A stretch of DNA of 64,000 nucleotides from Jeotgalicoccus coquinae. Lineage in GTDB: Bacteria > Bacillota > Bacilli > Staphylococcales > Salinicoccaceae. This document shows positions 63,501 to 64,000 of this stretch, piece by piece. Below the pieces are notes generated by a model. It did no database searches, was not told where the DNA came from, and saw only the letters and a list, made by a program, of their open reading frames with translations. Location of the stretch: assembly GCF_014207425.1 (NCBI RefSeq), contig NZ_JACHFF010000001.1, forward strand, positions 248,001 to 312,000, given 5' to 3'. Each line of letters begins with the position of its first letter. Position 1 is the first letter of the stretch. The position numbers and the translations under genes are program-made.

Positions 63501-64000
63501 ATGAAGAGAATGTTAGCATTTGTCAGCATGATTCTTGCAGTGCTGTTTATGAGCAGCAGTCCTGTATCAGCTGAAGAAAATACATATGACAGAATTTATA
63601 TGATTACTGTCGACCGATTTTTAAATAATAATACTTCCAATGACATCGGTGTGACAAAGGACGGGGATCCATTCCATTCGTTCGGCGGGGACTTTGATGG
63701 TATTACACCATATTTTGAATACATTAAGGATATGGGCTTTAACACTGTTATGCTGTCACCGGTAACAGAACGTGCTGAAGATGACTATCTCGGCTATGAC
63801 GTAACAGATTACGACGCAATCTCAAAAGCCTACGGAAGCCCGGAAGATTTCCAGAACCTGATAGACGAGGCACATGAACTTGAGCTGAAAGTTATCGTGG
63901 ATATGCCTGCAGTGGCTACAGACGATTACACAGCACTTGATACACCGGTATTTAACGACGTTCAGTCAGATTACTACGAAGACATCGACAGAGAGATTAT
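63501..64000 (+). CDS. Secreted alpha-amylase-family glycosidase, N-terminal part (3' end outside window)
   Basis: The first 166 codons are present. A signal peptide of about 24 residues (MKRMLAFVSMILAVLFM, cleavage likely after VSA) is followed by the GH13 start YDRIYMITVDRFLNNN, then GGDFDGITPYFEYIKDMGFNTVMLSPV and GYDVTDYDAISKAYG. Conserved region I, usually DxxxNH, reads VIVDMPAVATDD and lacks the asparagine-histidine pair, so activity or specificity may differ. The start ATG 63501 has a weak site AGGTAGGA. The catalytic residues lie beyond the window. Confidence 0.85.
   Translation, partial: MKRMLAFVSMILAVLFMSSSPVSAEENTYDRIYMITVDRFLNNNTSNDIGVTKDGDPFHSFGGDFDGITPYFEYIKDMGFNTVMLSPVTERAEDDYLGYDVTDYDAISKAYGSPEDFQNLIDEAHELELKVIVDMPAVATDDYTALDTPVFNDVQSDYYEDIDREI

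Overview
This window comes from a low-to-moderate GC (roughly 40-43% by eye) Gram-positive bacterium of the Staphylococcaceae. Evidence: long stretches follow the Staphylococcus/Bacillus order (yusI-gcvH-yusF-yusE-metNIQ; sufCDSUB; yutD-yutE-yutF; nfu-yuzB-iscA-like-ndh-yuiB-pepA; mnhABCDEFG; cvfD-rocD-gluD; spsB-addB-addA-FAH-yisL). A seven-gene Mnh antiporter, SufU-type Fe-S assembly, S-box, L-box and T-box leaders and strong AGGAGG-type ribosome sites fit this. The xyl operon, trp operon and EamA/fetAB block are not where I remember them in S. aureus, so a relative such as Jeotgalicoccus, Salinicoccus or Macrococcus is my inference, not something proven here.

Layout. 1-5000: end of aroD, a possible C-rich small RNA, yusI-gcvH-yusF-yusE, then a SAM-I riboswitch driving the methionine importer metNIQ. 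5013-5381: nine tandem 41-bp repeats. 5460-7450: ctaB (heme O synthase) and two paralogous DUF4870 membrane proteins. 7490-12870: sufCDSUB. 12979-15590: a YfcC-type carrier, a small heme-copper-oxidase-like membrane protein and a thioredoxin-fold protein. 15680-22330: galM, the ROK repressor xylR, and xylA-xylB-xylose permease with an XylR operator and a candidate CRE. 22337-27779: EamA transporter, fetAB, DUF72, TauE/SafE and a metallophosphatase. 27800-32000: a lysine riboswitch in front of an NhaC-type (predicted lysine) transporter, yutDEF, and bioY behind a palindrome that looks like a BirA site. 32012-36640: Fe-S carriers, NDH-2, aminopeptidase, thioesterase. 36690-42660: the mnh operon on the minus strand. 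42791-47180: cyclophilin, a small membrane protein, CvfD, and rocD-gluD behind an ARG box and a CRE-like site. 47204-47560: a second nine-unit array, also with a 41-bp period but unrelated sequence. 47735-52700: two tandem T-box leaders and trpDCFBA without trpE/trpG. 52720-64000: VTT-domain protein, signal peptidase I, AddAB, a multipass membrane protein, FAH-family hydrolase, YisL and the start of a secreted alpha-amylase-family protein cut by the window edge.

How it works together. Most of the window is core metabolism, with unusually many metabolite-sensing leaders: SAM (methionine import), lysine (lysine import), uncharged tRNA (tryptophan), biotin/BirA (biotin import), arginine/ArgR plus CcpA (ornithine and glutamate catabolism) and xylose/XylR plus CcpA. 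I saw no prophage, insertion sequence, CRISPR array, toxin-antitoxin pair or defence system, and no tRNA or rRNA gene. The most unusual structures are the two 41-bp arrays and the tandem T-box leader whose second unit has features that do not neatly fit tryptophan.
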